The notes: generated by a model not told the origin, from the letters alone. A DNA stretch of 64,000 nucleotides from Rhodobacter sp. TJ_12 (GCF_020023995.1 NZ_NRRD01000010.1:1-64000), one strand, 5' to 3'; counted from the first letter of the stretch, positions 46,090 through 55,352 are shown. Made by a program: numbers and translations.

Positions 46090-47540
46090 CACACCACCTC
46101 CTCAACGGCCTTGCGCGCACCCAGATCCACCAACCGGCCATAGGCTTCGGTCACGGGCGCTTGCAGCAGCGCGGCCATTTCGGCCGAAAACACATCGCGC
46201 AGACCCAAAAGCGCGGCGACCTTGCCTTCGGGCGTATCGGCCCCGTCGGACAGCGCGCGCAACCGCGCGGCCAGCGGGTCTTTCACCTCGATCGGCGCGC
46301 CGGTTTCATCGGTGCCGCCGACGTAGCGCATCCAAGCCGCCACCGCGAGCACAAGCCCCGGCGCCGTTCGGCCCGCCGCAAAAGTCTCGGCCAAGGTGCC
46401 CAGAATGCGCTGCGGTAATTTTTGGCTGCCATCCATCGCAATCTGCCACGTGCGGTGCCGGATCGCGGGGTTTGCGTAGCGCGCGGCCAAAGCCTCGGCA
46501 TAGGCGGCAAGGCTTTCGCCGGGGGGCGGGGTCAGCGCGGGAATGATTTCATCGGCCCAGAGTTTTTTCACAAAACGCGCAAAAACCGGATCGGCCATCG
46601 TGTCGGCAATTGTCTCATGGCCCGCCAGATACCCAAGATAGGCAAGCGCGGAATGCGTGCCGTTGAGCATGCGCAGTTTCATATGCTCATAGGGCGTGAC
46701 ATCGGCCACCATTTGCGCGCCGACCGCGCCCCAATCGGGCCGCGCACCATTCACGAAACTGTCTTCGATCACCCATTGGCGGAACGGCTCATGCATTACG
46801 GGCGCCGCATCATGGCAACCCGTCAGCGCTTCGACCTGCGCAATGTCCTCGGGCTTGGTGGCGGGCACGATCCGATCCACCATCGTGGCCGGGAAACGCC
46901 CCTTTTCCGCGATCCAATCGGCCAAGGCCGGATCGATTTCGCGCGCCAAAGCCAGCACCACGCCGCGCAGCACCTTGCCGTTATGAGGAAGGTTGTCACA
47001 GGTCATCGCGGTAAAGGGTGCGACGCCCGCCGCCTTGCGCCGTTGCAGCGCGCGCACAATATAGCCCGGCGCAGAGCGTGGCAGCGCCTGCGCAATGTCA
47101 TGCACGATATCGGGATGGGTCAGGTTGAGCGCGCCGGTCGAGGGTTCATGGCAATAGCCCTTTTCCGTAACCGTCAGCGAAACGATCTGCACCGCAGGAT
47201 CGGCCATCGCCGTCAACACGGCCTCTGGGTCTTCGGGCGCGACCAGCACGCCGGCAATCACCTGCACCGCATGCGGTTTCACGCCCTCGGGCGCAAGTTC
47301 CAGCGCGATATAGCTGCCGCCTTGCGGGGCCAGCGCATCGCGCGTGCCCGCGCTTTGCAACGACACGCCCAGAATGCCCCACTCCCCACCCGAGGCCGCA
47401 ATCGCCTCTTCGGTGAAAATCGCGCCATGGGCACGGAAAAAGGCCCCAAGGCCAAGGTGGACGATGCCGACCTTGGGCGCGGGGGCAACACGGTCAAGGC
47501 GGGGGGCAGTGTCAGCGGGCAAGCCAGCCTCCATCGACAT
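46089..47540 (-). CDS. uxuB: Fructuronate reductase, mannitol dehydrogenase family
   Basis: NAD-dependent polyol dehydrogenase of about 483 residues, the length of UxuB, reducing fructuronate to mannonate. N-terminal nucleotide-binding VGIVHLGLGAFFRAH and the catalytic-lysine region YEHMKLRMLNGTHSALAY are clear. The frame extends far upstream through kduD but the homology starts near ATG 47540 or ATG 47534, overlapping the end of kduD by roughly 25 bases. It is the only uronate reductase here, so it may also reduce tagaturonate, a job UxaB does in enterobacteria. Confidence 0.9.
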   Translation of the reverse strand: MSMEAGLPADTAPRLDRVAPAPKVGIVHLGLGAFFRAHGAIFTEEAIAASGGEWGILGVSLQSAGTRDALAPQGGSYIALELAPEGVKPHAVQVIAGVLVAPEDPEAVLTAMADPAVQIVSLTVTEKGYCHEPSTGALNLTHPDIVHDIAQALPRSAPGYIVRALQRRKAAGVAPFTAMTCDNLPHNGKVLRGVVLALAREIDPALADWIAEKGRFPATMVDRIVPATKPEDIAQVEALTGCHDAAPVMHEPFRQWVIEDSFVNGARPDWGAVGAQMVADVTPYEHMKLRMLNGTHSALAYLGYLAGHETIADTMADPVFARFVKKLWADEIIPALTPPPGESLAAYAEALAARYANPAIRHRTWQIAMDGSQKLPQRILGTLAETFAAGRTAPGLVLAVAAWMRYVGGTDETGAPIEVKDPLAARLRALSDGADTPEGKVAALLGLRDVFSAEMAALLQAPVTEAYGRLVDLGARKAVEEVV

Positions 47541-48255
47541 TAAGCACCGCGCCATGGATGTAACGCGCGGCGGCAGAACACAGGAAAGCGGCCGTGCCGC
47601 CGATATCTTCGGGCGCGCCCCAACGGCCTGCGGGAATACGCTCCAAGATCGCCTTGTTGCGCACCGGATCGGCGCGCAACGCCTCGGTGTTGTTGGTGGC
47701 GATATAGCCCGGGGCGATGGCGTTGACGTTGATCCCCTTGGCCGCCCATTCATTGGCCAAGATCTTGGTCAGCCCCGCCACGCCATGTTTTGACGCGGTG
47801 TAAGACGGCACACGAATGCCGCCCTGAAAGCTGAGCAGGGACGCGATATTGACCACCGCGGCAGGCAGCGTGTCTTGCGCCAGCGCGGCCTCGGCAAAGG
47901 CTTGGGTCGTAAAGAAAACCGCCTTTAGGTTGACATCCATCACCGCGTCCCAATCGGCTTCGGTGAAGGACAGGCTGTCGTCACGGCGGATGATCCCGGC
48001 ATTATTGACCAAGATCGAATAGCCCTGCCCGTCGAACACGCCTTGGCCCGCCATCGGATCGGCAAAATCGAGCGCCAGAAAATCGCCCTGCCCGCCCGCT
48101 TCGGCGATCCGGGTCAGCGTTTCATCACAGTCGCGCCGGCCCGCACAGGTGACCCGCGCGCCTTGTGCGGCCAAAGACACCGCAATCGCCTGCCCGATGC
48201 CGGTATTGGCCCCGGTCACCAGCGCGCGCCGCCCGGTCAGGGAAAACGGGCTCAC
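47512..48255 (-). CDS. kduD: 2-Deoxy-D-gluconate 3-dehydrogenase / DKII reductase
   Basis: Short-chain dehydrogenase of 247 residues. The Rossmann motif TGANTGIGQA, the active-site NNAGII segment and the catalytic YTASKHGVAGLTK are in place, as is the C-terminal DGGWLAR end. Next to kduI it would reduce 2,5-diketo-3-deoxygluconate to 2-keto-3-deoxygluconate, the last step for unsaturated pectin oligomers. The GTG at 48255 overlaps the kduI stop as GTGA, fixing the start. It is followed, with overlap, by uxuB. Confidence 0.92.
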   Translation of the reverse strand: MSPFSLTGRRALVTGANTGIGQAIAVSLAAQGARVTCAGRRDCDETLTRIAEAGGQGDFLALDFADPMAGQGVFDGQGYSILVNNAGIIRRDDSLSFTEADWDAVMDVNLKAVFFTTQAFAEAALAQDTLPAAVVNIASLLSFQGGIRVPSYTASKHGVAGLTKILANEWAAKGINVNAIAPGYIATNNTEALRADPVRNKAILERIPAGRWGAPEDIGGTAAFLCSAAARYIHGAVLNVDGGWLAR

Positions 48256-49076
48256 CGCAACGCCTCCGGCTGAATAAAGTCCATGTCGGTGTAATCGACA
48301 TTGTCGCCCGCCATCGCCCAGATGAACGTGTAAGGCCCGGTGCCCGCGCCCGCATGGATCGACCACGGCGGCGAGATCGCCGCCTCTTCATTGCCCACGA
48401 ACAAATGCCGGGTTTCGGTGGGTTCGCCCATCAGATGCATCACCCGGGCGCTGTCATCCATGTTCCAGTAAAGATAGGCCTCCATCCGGCGGTCATGCAG
48501 GTGCGCAGGCATGGTGTTCCACACAGAGCCATCCAAAAGCGTGGTATAGCCCAGCACCAATTGGCAGCTTTCCATCACCAGCGGATGGATGAACTGGTTG
48601 ATGACCCGCTTGTTGGCGGTGGCCGTATCGCCCAGCCGCAGTTCTTTGGCATCCGCGAGCCGGATCAGCCGCGAGGGGCAGGTGCGATGCGCGGGCGCCG
48701 AGGTGATGTAAAACCGCCCCGCCCCCGCGAAACTGACCGGGCCAGTGCCCATGCCCAGATAGAGCACGTCGCCACGCGCCATCGTGTAGCTTTCGCCCGC
48801 CGCCGTCACGGTGCCGGTCTCGCCAATATTGACGATGCCCATTTCGCGCCGATCCAGAAACGAGGGCGTGCGCGTTTCGTCGACCTTATCCAGCGTCAGC
48901 GTGCCCGCGCCGGGCACCGCGCCGCCCAGAACGAACCGGTCGTAATGGGTATAGACAAGGCGGATTTCGCCCGTCTCAAACAGGTTTTCTGCAAGGAAAT
49001 GCTGCCGCAGCCCCGCAGTATCGAGGGTTTTCGCGTGGTCTTGATGCACGGCGTGGCGGGTTTCGACACGAAGCAT
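48252..49076 (-). CDS. kduI: 5-Keto-4-deoxyuronate isomerase
   Basis: Cupin-fold isomerase of 274 residues, converting 4-deoxy-L-threo-5-hexosulose uronate (from unsaturated galacturonate) to 2,5-diketo-3-deoxygluconate. The metal-binding segment MPAHLHDRRMEAYLYW and a later HAGAGTGPYTFIWAMAGDN stretch are characteristic. ATG 49076 follows AAGGAGAG; a GTG upstream falls inside that site. It shows that the operon handles pectin-lyase products as well as free uronates. Confidence 0.94.
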   Translation of the reverse strand: MLRVETRHAVHQDHAKTLDTAGLRQHFLAENLFETGEIRLVYTHYDRFVLGGAVPGAGTLTLDKVDETRTPSFLDRREMGIVNIGETGTVTAAGESYTMARGDVLYLGMGTGPVSFAGAGRFYITSAPAHRTCPSRLIRLADAKELRLGDTATANKRVINQFIHPLVMESCQLVLGYTTLLDGSVWNTMPAHLHDRRMEAYLYWNMDDSARVMHLMGEPTETRHLFVGNEEAAISPPWSIHAGAGTGPYTFIWAMAGDNVDYTDMDFIQPEALR

Positions 49077-49087
49077 GGTCTCTCCTT

Positions 49088-49396
49088 TCACAGAAAATCG
49101 TCGCGGCGGGGGGCGAAGCTGTCGATCAGCACCCCCGGCTCAAGGCACAGGCAGCCATGCACCGCGCCCGAGGGGATTGAAAAGGCATCGCCCGGGCCCA
49201 CCTCGAACCGTTCTCCGGCCAGCTCGAAGCGGAACCGGCCCGATTGGCAATAGGTGGTCTGGACATGGGGGTGGGAATGCAAAAGCCCCTCGCCCCCCGC
49301 CTCGAAGGTGAAACGCACCACCATCAGATCGGGCGTTTCGGTCAGCACCTGGCGCGTGGCGCCAGGTCCGGTTGCAACAACGGGATAGCTTTGCAT
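49088..49396 (-). CDS. Small cupin protein (KdgF-like)
   Basis: Single-domain cupin of 102 residues with metal-binding histidines in LLHSHPHVQTTY and a second motif in IPSGAVHGC. In pectin operons such a protein, KdgF, catalyses ring opening of unsaturated galacturonate to its linear keto form, just ahead of KduI. That role fits its position between kduI and the TRAP genes. ATG 49396 follows AAGGAGG at five bases; ATG 49399 is possible. Confidence 0.78.
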   Translation of the reverse strand: MQSYPVVATGPGATRQVLTETPDLMVVRFTFEAGGEGLLHSHPHVQTTYCQSGRFRFELAGERFEVGPGDAFSIPSGAVHGCLCLEPGVLIDSFAPRRDDFL

Positions 49397-49406
49397 CATC
49401 CCCTCC

Positions 49407-50687
49407 TTAGTGGAATACGCTGGGCAGCCACAACGACAGGGCGGGGACATACGTCACCAGCATCAACGTGCCGAAAGCGGCGATATAGAAGGGCCAGATC
49501 GAACGGATCACCGACCAGATCGAAACGCGCCCCACCGCGCAGCCGACAAACAGCACCGCCCCCACCGGTGGCGTGCACAGCCCGATCCCAAGGTTCAGCA
49601 CCAAGATCACGCCAAAATGCACCGGGTCGATCCCGAAGGCCTGCGCCACCGGCAAGAAGATCGGCGTGCAGATCACGATCAGCGGCGACATATCCATGAA
49701 CGTGCCAAGGATCAGCAACACCACGTTGATCAACAGCAAGATCACGATCGGGTTGTCCGAAAAGCCTTGCAGCGCGCTGACCAGTGCCGTGGGCACCTTG
49801 AGGAAGGCCAAAAGCCAGCCAAAGGCCGCCGCGCAGCCGATCACCATCAGCACCATGGCGGTAGTGCGCACCGCCGCTTTGGTGGCGGCAACGAATTCCG
49901 AAAAGCTGAGTGTGCGATAGACCAGCGCGGTCACAAAGATCGCATAGACCACGGCAATGTTGGAGCTTTCCGACGCGGTAAAGATACCCGAGCGCACCCC
50001 GCCAAAGATGATCGCCACCAAGATCAAACCGGGCAGCGCATTGGCGAAGATCCGGCCCATCATATGCCATCCGGGGAATGGTTCGGTCGGATAGCCGCGT
50101 TTCTTGGCCACGAAATAGGCCGCCACCATCAATGACAGCGCCAGCGTGATGCCCGGCACGATGCCCGCGGTGAACAGATCCGCGATCGAGATTTTGCCCC
50201 CCGCCGAGATCGAATAGATGATCATATTGTGGCTGGGCGGCAGCATCAGCGCGATGATCGAGGCCACAACGGTGATGTTCACCGCGTAATCGGTGCCATA
50301 ACCGCGTTCCTTCATCTGCGGGACCATTAGGCCCCCCACGGCAGAGGCATCCGCCGCGGCAGAACCAGAGACGCCGCCAAACATGACCGAGGCCATGATG
50401 TTCACCTGCCCAAGCCCGCCGCGCAAATGACCCACAAGCGCCCCCGCAAGCGCCACCAGACGCCGCGCAATATCACCGCGCACCATTAGATCGCCCGCAT
50501 AGATAAAGAACGGAATGGCCATAAGGGCGTAAACAGAAACCCCCGAGTTCAGCCGCTGGAACACCACCACCGGCGGCAGACCCAGATAGACGACCGTCGC
50601 AAAGGAGGCAGCGCCAAGGCAAAAGGCGACCGGGGTGCCGATCAGCAAAAGCGACACGAAGGTGCCAAAGAGAATCCACAGTTCCAT
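49407..50687 (-). CDS. dctM: TRAP transporter large membrane subunit
   Basis: DctM-type membrane component of 426 residues, about 12 helices, of a tripartite ATP-independent periplasmic transporter. Typical segments are GVSGSAAADASAVGGLMVPQM and LPPSHNMIIYSISAGG. It works with the DctQ-like small subunit upstream and the DctP-like binding protein, importing an acidic sugar in symport with Na+. Within a hexuronate operon the substrate is probably glucuronate or galacturonate. GGAGG precedes ATG 50687. It starts three bases after the dctQ gene. Confidence 0.93.
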   Translation of the reverse strand: MELWILFGTFVSLLLIGTPVAFCLGAASFATVVYLGLPPVVVFQRLNSGVSVYALMAIPFFIYAGDLMVRGDIARRLVALAGALVGHLRGGLGQVNIMASVMFGGVSGSAAADASAVGGLMVPQMKERGYGTDYAVNITVVASIIALMLPPSHNMIIYSISAGGKISIADLFTAGIVPGITLALSLMVAAYFVAKKRGYPTEPFPGWHMMGRIFANALPGLILVAIIFGGVRSGIFTASESSNIAVVYAIFVTALVYRTLSFSEFVAATKAAVRTTAMVLMVIGCAAAFGWLLAFLKVPTALVSALQGFSDNPIVILLLINVVLLILGTFMDMSPLIVICTPIFLPVAQAFGIDPVHFGVILVLNLGIGLCTPPVGAVLFVGCAVGRVSIWSVIRSIWPFYIAAFGTLMLVTYVPALSLWLPSVFH

Positions 50688-50690
50688 GGC

Positions 50691-51239
50691 TTAGGCCTCC
50701 GCTTCGGTGGGTTTGGGGGTTTCGTCTTCGTGGTCATCCCCGAAGCGCGAGGTGGGCAGGCCAGCGGCGCGGCGCGCGATCCGCTCGATGCAAAACAGCA
50801 CCAGCAGGCAACCGCCCACGACGATGGGCAAAAAGTCGAAAGCGCCGGAAATCCCAAGGCTGGGCAGCTTGTTGTGGACGGTGCGTTCCGCCAGTTCCCA
50901 GCCGAACTTCACCATGCCCACGGCAAAGGCGCCCACCACCACATCCGAAACCGTGTAAAGCCAGAGCTTCACCTTTTGCGGCAGGAAATAAAGCACCACG
51001 TCAAAGCTGAGGTGATAGCCTTCGCGGATGCCCACGGCGGCCCCCAGAAAGATGAACCACCCCATGATCATCACTGCGGCCGGTTCCGTCCACGGCAGCG
51101 ACGAATTCAAAACGTAGCGGAAGAAGACCTGCATCGCGATGAACGCCGTCATCACGACCACGCCGGTTCCGGCAATCCAAAGCGCGACATTGCCCAGAAA
51201 TCCGGTCACCCGCGCCACTTGCAACATGAAGTCCTTCAC
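50691..51239 (-). CDS. dctQ: TRAP transporter small membrane subunit
   Basis: DctQ-type protein of about 182 residues with four transmembrane helices; the AAVMIMGWFIFLGAAVGIREGYHLSFD segment is the family core. A GTG at 51239 has GGGGAGGGG just upstream and is preferred over an ATG at 51260. The acidic C-terminus is cytoplasmic. A strong terminator-like hairpin separates it from dctP upstream. Confidence 0.88.
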   Translation of the reverse strand: MKDFMLQVARVTGFLGNVALWIAGTGVVVMTAFIAMQVFFRYVLNSSLPWTEPAAVMIMGWFIFLGAAVGIREGYHLSFDVVLYFLPQKVKLWLYTVSDVVVGAFAVGMVKFGWELAERTVHNKLPSLGISGAFDFLPIVVGGCLLVLFCIERIARRAAGLPTSRFGDDHEDETPKPTEAEA

Positions 51240-51261
51240 CGACCCCTCCCCGAGCTGCATC

Positions 51262-51300
51262 GAAAAACGCCGCGCGAAGGCCCGACCCCTCGCGCGGCGT
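51262..51300 (-). terminator. Terminator/attenuator between dctP and dctQ
   Basis: On the minus strand ACGCCGCGCGA (51300-51290) pairs with TCGCGCGGCGT (51277-51267), an 11-bp perfect stem over 12 bases, followed by TTTT. It lies inside the operon, so partial termination would leave more binding protein than membrane subunits. Confidence 0.75.
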
Positions 51301-51312
51301 ATATGGGTCAGA

Positions 51313-52290
51313 TCACTCGGTCGCTTGGATCCGAGCGACCAGATCCTTGAGCACGTCAGAGGTCACGTATTTTTCGTAAACCGGCTCCATCGCTTCGATG
51401 AACGGGGTCTTGTCGATATCGGTGACCACCTCGACCCCCGCCGCTTCCAGCTTGGCTTCGGATCTGGCTTCTTGCTCGGCCCAAAGGCGGCGCATTTCCG
51501 GCACCGAATCCCGCGCGGCTTGGCGCACGATCTCTTGGTCCTCGGCGCTCAGCCCGTCCCAGGTCCTTTTCGACATCACCAGCACTTCCGGCACGATCAG
51601 GTGTTGATCGAGCGTGTAGTATTTGGCGACCTCAAAATGGCCCGAGCTGTCATAGGACGGCCAGTTGTTTTCCGCCCCGTCAATAACGCCGGTCTGGATC
51701 GAGCTATAAACCTCGCCATAGGGCATCGGCGTCGCATTGGCGCCCACCGCGCTGACCATATCGACAAACAGATCCGACTGCATGACGCGGAACTTCATGC
51801 CTTCCAGATCGGCCATCGATTTGATCGGTTTTTGGCTGTTGTAGAAGCTGCGCGAGCCGCCATCATAGAAGGCCAGACCGATCAGATCATGTGGCGTGAA
51901 AGCATCCAGAATCTGTTGGCCAATCTCGCCATCCATCACCGTGTGCATGTGATCGACCGAGCGGAAGATATAGGGCAGCGAGGGAACTTGCGTTTCTTCG
52001 ATGATATTGTTGAACGGCCCAAGGCTGACGCGGTTCATATCGATCACGCCGAACTGGGTTTGTTCGATGCTGTCTTTCTCTTCGCCAAGCTGGGCAGAGT
52101 GATAGACTTCGATGCACAGACGGCCATCGCTGCGCTCTTGCAAAAGCTGCCCCATATATTTCACCGCTTCCACGGTGGGGTAGCCATCCGGATGCGTGTC
52201 CGACGAACGGAACGTGGTTTCACAGGCCGTTGCCGCGCCCGCGAACGCCACGCCCGCCAACAGCGCCGCAAGGGTGGTCAGATGTTTCAT
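51313..52290 (-). CDS. dctP: TRAP transporter substrate-binding protein
   Basis: DctP-family periplasmic binding protein of 325 residues with a signal peptide (residues 1-22, ending in ATA). Family segments are [14 protein letters not shown], the arginine-bearing [12 protein letters not shown] segment that holds the carboxylate, and [16 protein letters not shown] 52290 follows GGGAGGAG. It is the second gene of the operon after uxaC. The conserved arginine and location make a hexuronate its likely ligand. Confidence 0.94.
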   Translation of the reverse strand: MKHLTTLAALLAGVAFAGAATACETTFRSSDTHPDGYPTVEAVKYMGQLLQERSDGRLCIEVYHSAQLGEEKDSIEQTQFGVIDMNRVSLGPFNNIIEETQVPSLPYIFRSVDHMHTVMDGEIGQQILDAFTPHDLIGLAFYDGGSRSFYNSQKPIKSMADLEGMKFRVMQSDLFVDMVSAVGANATPMPYGEVYSSIQTGVIDGAENNWPSYDSSGHFEVAKYYTLDQHLIVPEVLVMSKRTWDGLSAEDQEIVRQAARDSVPEMRRLWAEQEARSEAKLEAAGVEVVTDIDKTPFIEAMEPVYEKYVTSDVLKDLVARIQATE

Positions 52291-52315
52291 GGTTTTTCTC
52301 CTCCCATGAGTTGGC

Positions 52316-53722
52316 TCAAAGCCGGTAGGCTTGCCGTGCAAGCCGGTGAGCGAGGTCTTGGGCGACCTCGAAGGCCTCATCCTCCGCCAGCCGCCCGGTG
52401 GCGACCAACGTGGCGAGGAAGGCAGAGTCGACCCGGCGCGACACATCATGACGCGCGGGGATCGAGCAAAAGGCACGGGTGTCGTCGTTGAAGCCGACGG
52501 TGTTGTAAAAGCCCGCGGTTTCGGTGGTCATCTGGCGGAACCGCCACATGCCCTCATAGCTGTCATGGAACCACCACGGCGGCCCCAGCCGCAGGCAGGG
52601 ATAGACCCCCGCAAGCGGCGCCAATTCGCGCGCATAGGTGGTTTCATCCAGCGTGAACAGGATCACCGTCAGGTTCGGCTCTTCGCCCACCGCGTCCAGA
52701 AGCGGCTTGAGCGCGGTGACGTAATCGGTGCGGCTTGGGATGTCATAGCCCTTGTCGCGGCCAAAACGATCCAGCACCGGACCGGAGTGGTTGCGGAAGG
52801 CGCCGGGGTGAATTTGCATCACCAGCCCGTCATCAAGCGACATTTTCGCCATTTCCGTCAGCATCTGCCCGCGGAACGCCTCGCGCTCCGCGGTGTCGGC
52901 CAGCCCCGTCATGACCCGGTCGTAAAGCGCAGCCGCTTCGGCCGGACCAAGGTTGTGAGTGGTGGCAGTGGGGTGGCCGTGATCGGTAGAGGTTGCGCCG
53001 AACTGCTTAAAATAGGCGCGCCGGTTGCGATGCGCGGCCAGATAGCCCGCATAAGAGCCCGGATCTTCGCCCGCCAGCGCGCAGAACTGTTCGACGTTTT
53101 GCACAAAGCCGCCGAAGTCCGGGTCGACCACCGGATCGGGGCGATAAGCGGTGATCACCCGCCCCGTCCAGCCGCTTTCGCGGATCATCCGGTGCCATTT
53201 AAGATCATCCAGCGGGCTTTCGGTGGTCGCGATCACCTCGATCCCGAACCGCTCGAACAGCGCGCGCGGACGAAACTCGGGCTTGGCGAGGCACGCGGCG
53301 ATGTGGTCGTAATACATGTCGGCGGTGGCGGCGCTGAGCCGCTGATCCAGACCGAAGACATTTTCAAACGCATGGTCGAGCCAGATCCGCGAGGGCGTCG
53401 CGCGCAGCAGATGAAAGTGTTCGGCAAAGCGGCGCCAGACCGTGCGGCCATCGGTTTCCACCGGCCCGCCATCGGCGCGCGGCACGCCCAGACTTTCCAG
53501 CCGTACCCCTTGGCTGTGCAGCATCCGAAACACGTAATGATCGGGCGTTACAAAAAGCTGGGCCGGGTCCGGAAAGGCCGCATTTTCGGCAAACCAACGG
53601 GGATCGGTGTGCCCATGGGGGGACAAGATCGGCGCATCCTTGACGGTATCATAAAGCGCCCGGGCCATGCCCCGCACCCGTTCTTCAACCGGAAACAGGC
53701 GGTCAGCGTCCAGCAGAGCCAT
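52316..53722 (-). CDS. uxaC: Uronate isomerase
   Basis: Amidohydrolase-family isomerase of 468 residues that converts glucuronate to fructuronate and galacturonate to tagaturonate. The N-terminal metal-binding [11 protein letters not shown] motif, the [16 protein letters not shown] segment and [15 protein letters not shown] are visible. ATG 53722 has GGGGGAGG upstream. It is the first gene of the uronate operon; the promoter (53777-53806) lies about 55 bases ahead. Confidence 0.95.
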   Translation of the reverse strand: MALLDADRLFPVEERVRGMARALYDTVKDAPILSPHGHTDPRWFAENAAFPDPAQLFVTPDHYVFRMLHSQGVRLESLGVPRADGGPVETDGRTVWRRFAEHFHLLRATPSRIWLDHAFENVFGLDQRLSAATADMYYDHIAACLAKPEFRPRALFERFGIEVIATTESPLDDLKWHRMIRESGWTGRVITAYRPDPVVDPDFGGFVQNVEQFCALAGEDPGSYAGYLAAHRNRRAYFKQFGATSTDHGHPTATTHNLGPAEAAALYDRVMTGLADTAEREAFRGQMLTEMAKMSLDDGLVMQIHPGAFRNHSGPVLDRFGRDKGYDIPSRTDYVTALKPLLDAVGEEPNLTVILFTLDETTYARELAPLAGVYPCLRLGPPWWFHDSYEGMWRFRQMTTETAGFYNTVGFNDDTRAFCSIPARHDVSRRVDSAFLATLVATGRLAEDEAFEVAQDLAHRLARQAYRL

Positions 53723-53776
53723 GGTTCCTCCCCCATTCTCTTGGTATTGCAACGGTGGACGACGCCACCTTGATAA

Positions 53777-53806
53777 ACTAATATGCTAGTATAGCCGCGC
53801 CGTCAA
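53777..53806 (-). promoter_or_regulatory. Promoter and operator of the hexuronate operon
   Basis: On the minus strand TTGACG (53806-53801) and TATTAG (53783-53778) are spaced by exactly 17 bases. The -10 box is overlapped by a palindrome, ACTA-ATATGC-TAGT (53777-53790), the natural place for a repressor such as the divergent GntR-family protein. Confidence 0.65.
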
Positions 53807-53817
53807 TGAGGATGGAC

Positions 53818-54534
53818 ATGACCGACACATTGCAGTTACCCAAGCTCGATTTTACGCCGACGACCGTGGCAGATCAGGTGTATGCCGAGTTGCACCGGCA
53901 GGTATTGTCGCTTGAATTGAAGCCCGGCGCGAAGCTGTCGGAAGTGGAGGTTGCCAAGGCAATGGGCGTATCGCGCCAGCCCGTGCGCGATGCGTTTTAT
54001 CGCCTGTCAAAGCTGGGGTTCTTGCTGATCCGGCCTCAGCGCGCGACCACGGTCACGCTGATTTCTGCGGCGGCGGTGATGCGGGCGCGCTTCATTCGCA
54101 CGGCGCTGGAAGTCGAGACGATCCGCACCGCCGCGCCGCGCCTGACCGAGGCCGATCTAGACGCGCTGGCGGCGAATATCGCGGCGCAGGATGTGGCGAT
54201 CAAGGCCGATGACCGGGGCGGGTTTCATCAGCTTGACGATGCGTTTCACCGCGAAATCTGTGCCCGGGCGAATCTGTCCTTCACGTGGGAGCTGATCTCG
54301 GAAAACAAAGGGCATATGGACCGGGTGCGGATGCTGTCGCTGTCTTTCGCCTCGCGCACCGCATGGGAAGATCACGTCGCGATTCTGGCCGCGCTGCGGG
54401 GCCGCGACCCCGACGCCGCCACCGCGGCGATGCGCGCGCATCTGAGCCGGATCAAGGAACAGATCGACCGTATCTTGGAACAAAACCACGCCTATTTCGC
54501 CGATGAACCGGCGGATCTGCGCCTCGATTTCTAG
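53818..54534 (+). CDS. GntR-family (FCD/FadR subfamily) regulator
   Basis: Regulator of 238 residues: N-terminal winged helix (about 15-75, with LSEVEVAKAMGVSRQPVRDAFYRLSK) and the all-helical FCD effector domain (about 90-220), whose histidine-acid residues (DDAFHREI) bind a metal and carboxylate ligands. ATG 53818 is preferred (GAGGA just upstream) over ATG 53812 and 53806. It is divergent from uxaC and probably represses the uronate operon until a uronate intermediate binds, as UxuR/ExuR do. Confidence 0.88.
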   Translation: MTDTLQLPKLDFTPTTVADQVYAELHRQVLSLELKPGAKLSEVEVAKAMGVSRQPVRDAFYRLSKLGFLLIRPQRATTVTLISAAAVMRARFIRTALEVETIRTAAPRLTEADLDALAANIAAQDVAIKADDRGGFHQLDDAFHREICARANLSFTWELISENKGHMDRVRMLSLSFASRTAWEDHVAILAALRGRDPDAATAAMRAHLSRIKEQIDRILEQNHAYFADEPADLRLDF

Positions 54535-54552
54535 ACCGTTTGTGCCCAGCGC

Positions 54553-54575
54553 CGCGCCCGCCCATGCAGGGCGCG
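54553..54575. terminator. Hairpin between gntR and tusA
   Basis: CGCGCCC (54553-54559) pairs with GGGCGCG (54569-54575) over a 9-base loop, between the convergent GntR gene and tusA. No clear T tract. Confidence 0.45.
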
Positions 54576-54605
54576 CGCGTGCCGGTGGTGCTGTTTCGCT
54601 AAGGC

Positions 54606-54830
54606 TCAGTTGACCCGGATGTTGAACACATAGGTGCCGCCATCGACGCGATGATCCACCATCTCATTACCGGTAGACCGGCAGAACGCCTCGAAATCCT
54701 TGACCGCGCCCGGATCGGTCGCCTGAATTTCCAAAACCTGCCCGGCGGTCATTTCCTTGATCGCCTTTTTCGCACGCAGGATCGGTAGCGGGCAGTTCAG
54801 TCCCTTTGCATCAAGCACTTGGTCAGCCAT
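54606..54830 (-). CDS. tusA: Sulfur carrier protein TusA
   Basis: Small sulfur-transfer protein of 74 residues. The signature GLNCPLPIL with sulfur-carrying C13 and the double-proline is intact; the rest follows the two-layer TusA fold. ATG 54830 (or 54833) follows GGAAGG. In sulfur oxidisers TusA receives sulfane sulfur from a rhodanese or DsrE protein and feeds cytoplasmic oxidation. It is the last gene of the sHdr locus here, 14 bases after a DsrE-like gene. Confidence 0.93.
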   Translation of the reverse strand: MADQVLDAKGLNCPLPILRAKKAIKEMTAGQVLEIQATDPGAVKDFEAFCRSTGNEMVDHRVDGGTYVFNIRVN

Positions 54831-54844
54831 CATCTGTTCCTTCC

Positions 54845-55336
54845 TCAGATGTAAAGATTGATGTCGCAGCGCGTCGCGGCATCGACCCATGTGGCCGCGC
54901 CGCCCAGTTCCAGCCCGTCGATCATGTCGCTTGTCTTGTATTCGAACAAATCCATGGTCATTTGGCAGGCGATGATCTTCACATCGGCCTCGACCGCCAT
55001 TTCGCGCAACTCTTCGATCGAGGCGACGCCCTTTTTCTTGAGCATGTCCTTCATCATCGCGGTGGTCAGCGCGGTGGCACCGGGCATTGCCGCAACGATA
55101 TTGGGCATCGCCATATGCCTGCCACCCATCGGCATTTCCATCGCCGCATTGCCCAACGGGTTGATCTTCAGATCAGGCTTTTTCTTCAGCAGCGTCAGCC
55201 CGTAAAAGGTGAAGAACATCGTCACCTCTAGCCCCATAGCCGCAGCTGTGGTGGCCAAAATGAACGGCGGGTAGCCCCAATCGAGCGTGCCCTTGGTGAC
55301 GATGATCGACATGGATTTCGCTTCTGTATCCGTCAT
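54845..55336 (-). CDS. DsrE-family sulfurtransferase (DsrE3A-like)
   Basis: DsrE/DsrF-like protein of 163 residues. The conserved cysteine C124 is in an IIACQMTMDLF segment, the pattern seen in DsrE3A proteins that mobilise persulfide sulfur between rhodanese and TusA; C157 lies near the C-terminus. The middle (about 55-100) is methionine-rich. ATG 55336 follows GGGAGG. It is paired with tusA downstream and lbpA upstream. Two hairpins lie in the 123-base gap ahead of it. Confidence 0.88.
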   Translation of the reverse strand: MTDTEAKSMSIIVTKGTLDWGYPPFILATTAAAMGLEVTMFFTFYGLTLLKKKPDLKINPLGNAAMEMPMGGRHMAMPNIVAAMPGATALTTAMMKDMLKKKGVASIEELREMAVEADVKIIACQMTMDLFEYKTSDMIDGLELGGAATWVDAATRCDINLYI

Positions 55337-55352
55337 GCTCCCTCCCTTGAGC

